Assembly: GCA_949361645.1 (NCBI GenBank)
Contig: OX442416.1
Coordinates: 7,632,362 to 7,696,361 of the forward strand
Origin: Spongilla lacustris
Taxonomy: Eukaryota; Porifera; Demospongiae; Spongillida; Spongillidae
Direction of reading: 5' to 3'
Length of the DNA stretch: 64,000 bases
Made by a program: the position numbers and the translations under genes. Below are positions 59,960-64,000 of the stretch, piece after piece (positions within the stretch are counted from its first letter, which is position 1; the number at the start of each line of letters is the position of its first letter). Under the pieces are notes generated by a model that was given only the letters and a program-made list of their open reading frames with translations, was not told the DNA's origin and searched no databases.

Positions 59960-61429
59960 CAACTTGTTGGTATTTTGGTATGCTTCTATTCTAGTACCCA
60001 GAAGCATGCAATGGCCGGCGCCAGAGTTCAAATGCATATAAGGACAGCACTGTTTAATACCATACGCTGATTCAACTGATTATGTTTCAATGGTCCTTTA
60101 AGGAAATAGATGATGCTACCCTGAACAGGACTGACATGAAGCAAAATGTGGCAAAAACGGATCCTTACGGATGCTTAATAAGTGCAAATACGAAATTCTT
60201 TCATTGTATTAGCACCTTCCTATCACTCCAAATGCAAGACTGCCCCATGTATACGTAATTAAAAACCCACCCATTATCCATAGACCGCAATAACCGTCAA
60301 CAGATCAAATAAGTACAGCGTACGATATCAGTGGCGTAGAAAAAGGGGGGGGGGGCAACTGTCCCCCCACTTGTAACAGAAGGGGGCCATGCCCCCCCCC
60401 CCCCCCCCCCCCCCTCCTCCCCACCCCAGTTTTACACCTAGCTGGCGAAGTGGTCTAGGTTCGATAGTGGAGCACACACTGAAATTTTAGCACGTTTTCA
60501 TCCTATGTTCCTGTGCATTTCTTTTTTGTTTTAATGATATTGGCTATGTATCAAGTATGTATTAACTTCGTGAAAAATAATTTGGTATGAACCACATAAT
60601 ATAACAACTGCTGATGTTCACCAAATCTTAATATAATTTATTAATTTTTTTAAGAAGCTGAAGTGTCTTATGCTGTAAATACCGGTATAATGTAACGCAA
60701 AGAATATGTGATTACATCGCTCAGCCAAGCGCATGGTATCCCTGTAACCTCAGAAGTGAAAAAGATATTGGAAATTACTAGCGGATGTGAAGCGGACTAA
60801 TGCGATTAATTGTCGAAGTGGGAATCTAGATTCTGAACCACTGAATTTAGCGTTTCAGCCAAATGACTAGTTATGAATATGATATGCAAAAACTATATTT
60901 AGCTACATCGCAGAGCCATTAAAAAACCCTCGACCAGCGCTAATTAATATTCATGACGCATGACGTTACGCGGAGGGTTTTTAAATAGAAATGTTCAAAT
61001 TCGAGTGTACAAACGCTTGCGGGCCTTTCTCGAACGCGACGCTTCCGATGGTGCTTATTTTTTCGACACGAGTCGAGAAGTGTTTGTTCTAAACGATTTG
61101 GGGAATTTGAACGCTACGCGTGTATTTACGCTTCTCTGACGAACTTCCGAGTGAGCGTATTTGGAATAGTGAAGCGATGCTCACTCTCGAAGGAGCCCTG
61201 ATACCTCAGTTATGTACGGTAAGTGTTCACACTAGCGTTCGTGTGTATTTACACGCATTCCCTTTTAGTTTTTTCTAGGGCTGATCAACCACATTCATTG
61301 TATAGGCAGCTGGTAAGCTAGATGGTTCTTCAAACTTCCAGCTGCTAATTAGAAATGGTGACTCAATATGCATCGCTATTACAGGTAAGAGAAAGGGATG
61401 AAACGTATGTAATTCCATACCATAATGGT

Positions 61430-63345
61430 GCAACCATGTTCCTCCCTTACATCACAACCATGTTCCACCCTTGTGTCAGAACCATGTTCGTCCCTTACAT
61501 CACAAGCATGTTCCACCCTTGCATCACAAGCATGTTCCACCCTTGCATCACAAGTATGTTCCCCCCTTGCGCCAGAACCATGTTCGTCCCTTACATCACA
61601 ACCATGTTCCACCCTTGTGTCACAAGCATGTTCCCCCCTTGCACCAGAACCATGTTCGTCCCTTACATTACAACCATGTTCCACCCTTGCATCACAACCA
61701 TGTTCCACCCTTGTGTCACAAGCATGTTTTCCCCCTTGCGCCAGAACCATGTTCATCCCTTACATCACAACCATGTTCCACCCTTACATCACAAGCATGT
61801 TCCCCCCTTGTGCCACAAGCATGTTCTCTCCTTGCGCCAGAACCATGTTCGTCCCTTACATCACAACCATGTTCCACCCTTGTGTCACAAGCATGTTCCC
61901 TCCTTGCGCCAGAACCATGTTCGTCCCTTTCATTACAACCATGTTCCACCCTTGCATCACAACCATGTTCCATCCTTGCATCACAAGCATGTTCCTCCCT
62001 TACATCATAAGCATGTCCCCCTCTTGTGCCACAAGCCCTTACATCACAAGCATGTTCCTCCCTTACGTCACAAGCATGTTCCACCCTTGTGCCACAAGCA
62101 TGTTCCTCCCTTACATCACAAGCATGTTCCTCCCTTACATCACAAGCATGTCCCCCTCTTGTGCCACAAGCATGTTCCCCCCATGTGCCACAAGCATGTT
62201 ACCCGCTTACATCACAAGCATGTTCCTCCCTTACGTCACAAGCATGTTCCTCCCTTATGTCACAAGCATGTCCCCCTCTTGTGCCACAAGCATGTTCCTC
62301 CCTTACATCATAAGCATGTTCCCCCCTTACATCACAAGCATGTCCCCCCCTTGTGCCACAAGCATGTTCCTCCCTTACATCACAAGCATGTTCCTCCCTT
62401 ACATCACAAGCATGTTCCTCCCTTACATCACAAGCATGTTCCTCCCTTACATCACAAGCATGTTCCTCCCTTACATCACAAGCATGTTCCTCCCTTACAT
62501 CATAAGCATGTCCCCCTCTTGTGCCACAAGCGTGTTCCTCCCTTACATCACAAGCATGTTCCCCCTTACATCACAAGCATGTCCCCCCCTTGTGCCACAA
62601 GCATGTTCCTCCCTTACATCACAAGCATGTTCCTCCCTTACATCACAAGCATGTCCCCCTCTTGTGCCACAAGCATGCTACCCCCTTACGTCACAAGCAT
62701 GTTCCTCCCTTGTGCCACAAGCATGTTCCTCCCTTACATCACAAGCATGTTCCTCCCTTGTGCCACAAGCATGTTACCCCCTTACGTCACAAGCATGTTC
62801 CTCCCTTACGTCACAAGCATGTCCCCCTCTTGTGCCACAAGCATGTTCCTCCCTTACATCACAAGCATGTTCCTCCCTTACATCACAAGCATGTTCCTCC
62901 CTTACATCACAAGCATGTCCCCCTCTTGTGCCACAAGCATGCTACCCCCTTACGTCACAAGCATGTTCCTCCCTTACGTCACAAGCATGTTCCTCCCTTA
63001 CATCACAAGCATGTCCTCCTCTTGTGCCACGAGCATGTTCCTCCCTTACGTCACAAGCATGTTCCTCCCTTACATCACAAGCATGTCCTCCTCTTGTGCC
63101 ACGAGCATGTTCCTCCCTTACATCACAAGCATGTTACCCCCATGTGGCACAAGTATGTTACCCCCTTACGTCACAAGCATGTTCCTCCCTTACGTCACAA
63201 GCATATCCCCCTCTTGTGCCACAAGCATGTTCCTCCCTTACATCACAAGCATGTTCCTCCCTTACGTCACAAGCATGTCCCCCTCTTGTGCCACAAGCAT
63301 GTTTCTCCCTTACATCACAAGCATGTTCCTCCCTTGTGCCACACC
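61430..63345. repeat. 24-bp tandem array, about 80 units
   Basis: Main unit CATGTTCCTCCCTTACATCA plus CAAG; a second unit type replaces CTTACATCAC by CTTGTGCCAC, and CGCCAGAAC variants cluster in the first 500 bp. Because 24 is divisible by 3, all three + frames are open for long stretches (FLPYITSM, PPLHHKHV and SSLTSQAC repeats, up to 666 codons), as is one - frame (EEHACDVR). Such openness follows from the unit and is not evidence of a gene. Confidence 0.95.
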
Positions 63346-63604
63346 ACTGTGCTGAGTGAACTCAGGGATGTTACCACCAGCACCTTCTCCATTGCACACA
63401 CTAATGTCACTTTGCATTGCACACACAACCATATCTTCTTCATTACTACATTCTGTACAGCAGCTGTTACAGCCATCATTATCATATTCATCATTTCTAT
63501 TGCTGTACCACTATTATTCATTACTCAGGTAGCGCCTTGATGACTTCATCATCAACATAGCCATCAAATTCGTCATCGCTAAAGTCACTACCTATGTCCT
63601 CCAT
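63338..63604 (-). pseudogene. Acidic N-terminal fossil of a possible piggyBac-type transposase
   Basis: ATG at 63602-63604 (- strand) opens MEDIGSDFSDDEFDGYVDDE then VIKALPE and a stop at 63521. A second frame continues NRNDEYDNDGCNSC and SNEEDMVVCAMQSDISVCN until it meets the 24-bp array. Short acidic N-termini are typical of piggyBac transposases, and it sits about 250 bp inside the terminus as expected. No catalytic domain is present, so assignment rests on position and composition. Confidence 0.4.
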
Positions 63605-64000
63605 GTATAGGAGGAGGCTGAGGAAGGGACCTGCATCTGGTGATCGCCACTACTTTACACCCAAGATAGAAGCCACACTATGCATAGAATTCAATTTTAG
63701 TTGTGTAAACAAACTTCGCGCAGCTGCAATTGATTACACACGCCCGCGCTACGCATTTATATTATGCCATCCCGCTTGGCCACTAAAGTGGCCTTCCGCA
63801 ATGCGCAAGCGCTCGCGTACGGCCACTATAGTGGCCCGTCGCTGTTCGAGGGTTAATTAATCCTCATACATTTTGTTGTGTGCCGCTACTTTCGGGCAGA
63901 GTATTAATGCAGCCCTAGCAATAGACAAGGGGTTCATTCACGATGATCTATCGCCTTTTCAGTGAAGGATCTACTTGCAGAGGGATGAGAAGGTCTTGCC

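Larger units (their letters stand above)
60927..63852. mobile_element. piggyBac-like element, 2.9 kb, TTAA target site
   Basis: The right end reads TTAA/CCCTCGAACAGCG inward on the - strand; the left end reads TTAA, four extra A, CCCTCGACCAGCG. Copy 1 of the duplicated block has the unoccupied site CCATTAATTAATCC (near 2831), which predicts exactly a TTAA duplication. CCC-starting termini with TTAA sites are piggyBac-type. Inside are a 24-bp repeat array and an acidic N-terminal coding fossil. GGCCACTATAGTGGCC (63821-63836) and GGCCACTAAAGTGGCC (63778-63793) form subterminal palindromes. The left end has its own hairpin (AAAAACCCTC at 60922 with GAGGGTTTTT at 60973). Confidence 0.8.
58468..64000 (+). 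repeat. Large duplicated block, copy 2
   Basis: Partner of 212-2990. Collinear to 60922, then interrupted by a 2.9-kb insertion, and resumed at 63857 through the window end (GGGCAGAGTATT, GATGATCTATCGCCTTT). Segment 59621-59959 is inverted relative to copy 1. Confidence 0.85.

Noticed and set aside
61355..63359. Very long ORFs (666, 644 and 339 codons) in three + frames
   Set aside because: They are readings of the same 24-bp array; openness in overlapping frames follows from a unit length divisible by three.

Overview
The window is eukaryotic and metazoan. Genes are split into exons with GT..AG introns, most of the sequence is AT-rich non-coding DNA, and TG/CA microsatellites, minisatellites and DNA transposons are dense. 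A large ankyrin-Roc-COR-Death protein and a THUMPD1-like gene fit an invertebrate. A sponge or another early-branching marine animal is my guess, because such proteins are expanded there, but the sequence alone cannot settle it.

Layout. 1-3000 is the first copy of a long duplicated block. 3672-5240 holds unrecognised ORFs, one of them split by a 945-bp DNA element. 5240-9700 is repeat-rich DNA without a gene. Around 10 kb lies a truncated copy of a THUMPD1-like exon, cut by a second copy of that 945-bp element. From 13060 to 41932 on the + strand there is one large gene model: ten small ankyrin exons, then an exon with the last ankyrin repeats plus the P-loop, a 36-bp exon, a 1.6-kb exon with the rest of Roc and the COR region, and a terminal exon resembling a Death domain. 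It encodes at least 1071 residues and its 5' end is not identified. Its introns carry a TIR element (22694-24676), a pogo-like element with a deleted transposase core (27534-29420), fold-back elements (36317-38908) and many minisatellites.

42000-52000 is gene-poor, dominated by microsatellite-linked repeats and fossils of a reverse-transcriptase ORF. Exons of a THUMPD1-like gene lie on the - strand at 52095-53117, with an apparent frameshift. 53.1-58.4 kb has a candidate first exon and more repeats. 58468-64000 is the second copy of the 5' duplicated block. It contains an internal inversion relative to copy 1 and a 2.9-kb piggyBac-like insertion (60927-63852) holding a 1.9-kb array of 24-bp repeats.

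The most informative signal is the set of filled-versus-empty paralogous sites. Comparing repeat copies inside the window dates and delimits several insertions without outside data: TTAA for the piggyBac-like element, TA for the pogo-like element, and THUMPD1 exon copies with and without the 945-bp-type element. The ankyrin gene also shows its own growth, because single-repeat, phase-0 exons were copied together with their flanking intron sequence. No prokaryotic operon, CRISPR array, rRNA gene or confident tRNA gene was seen.
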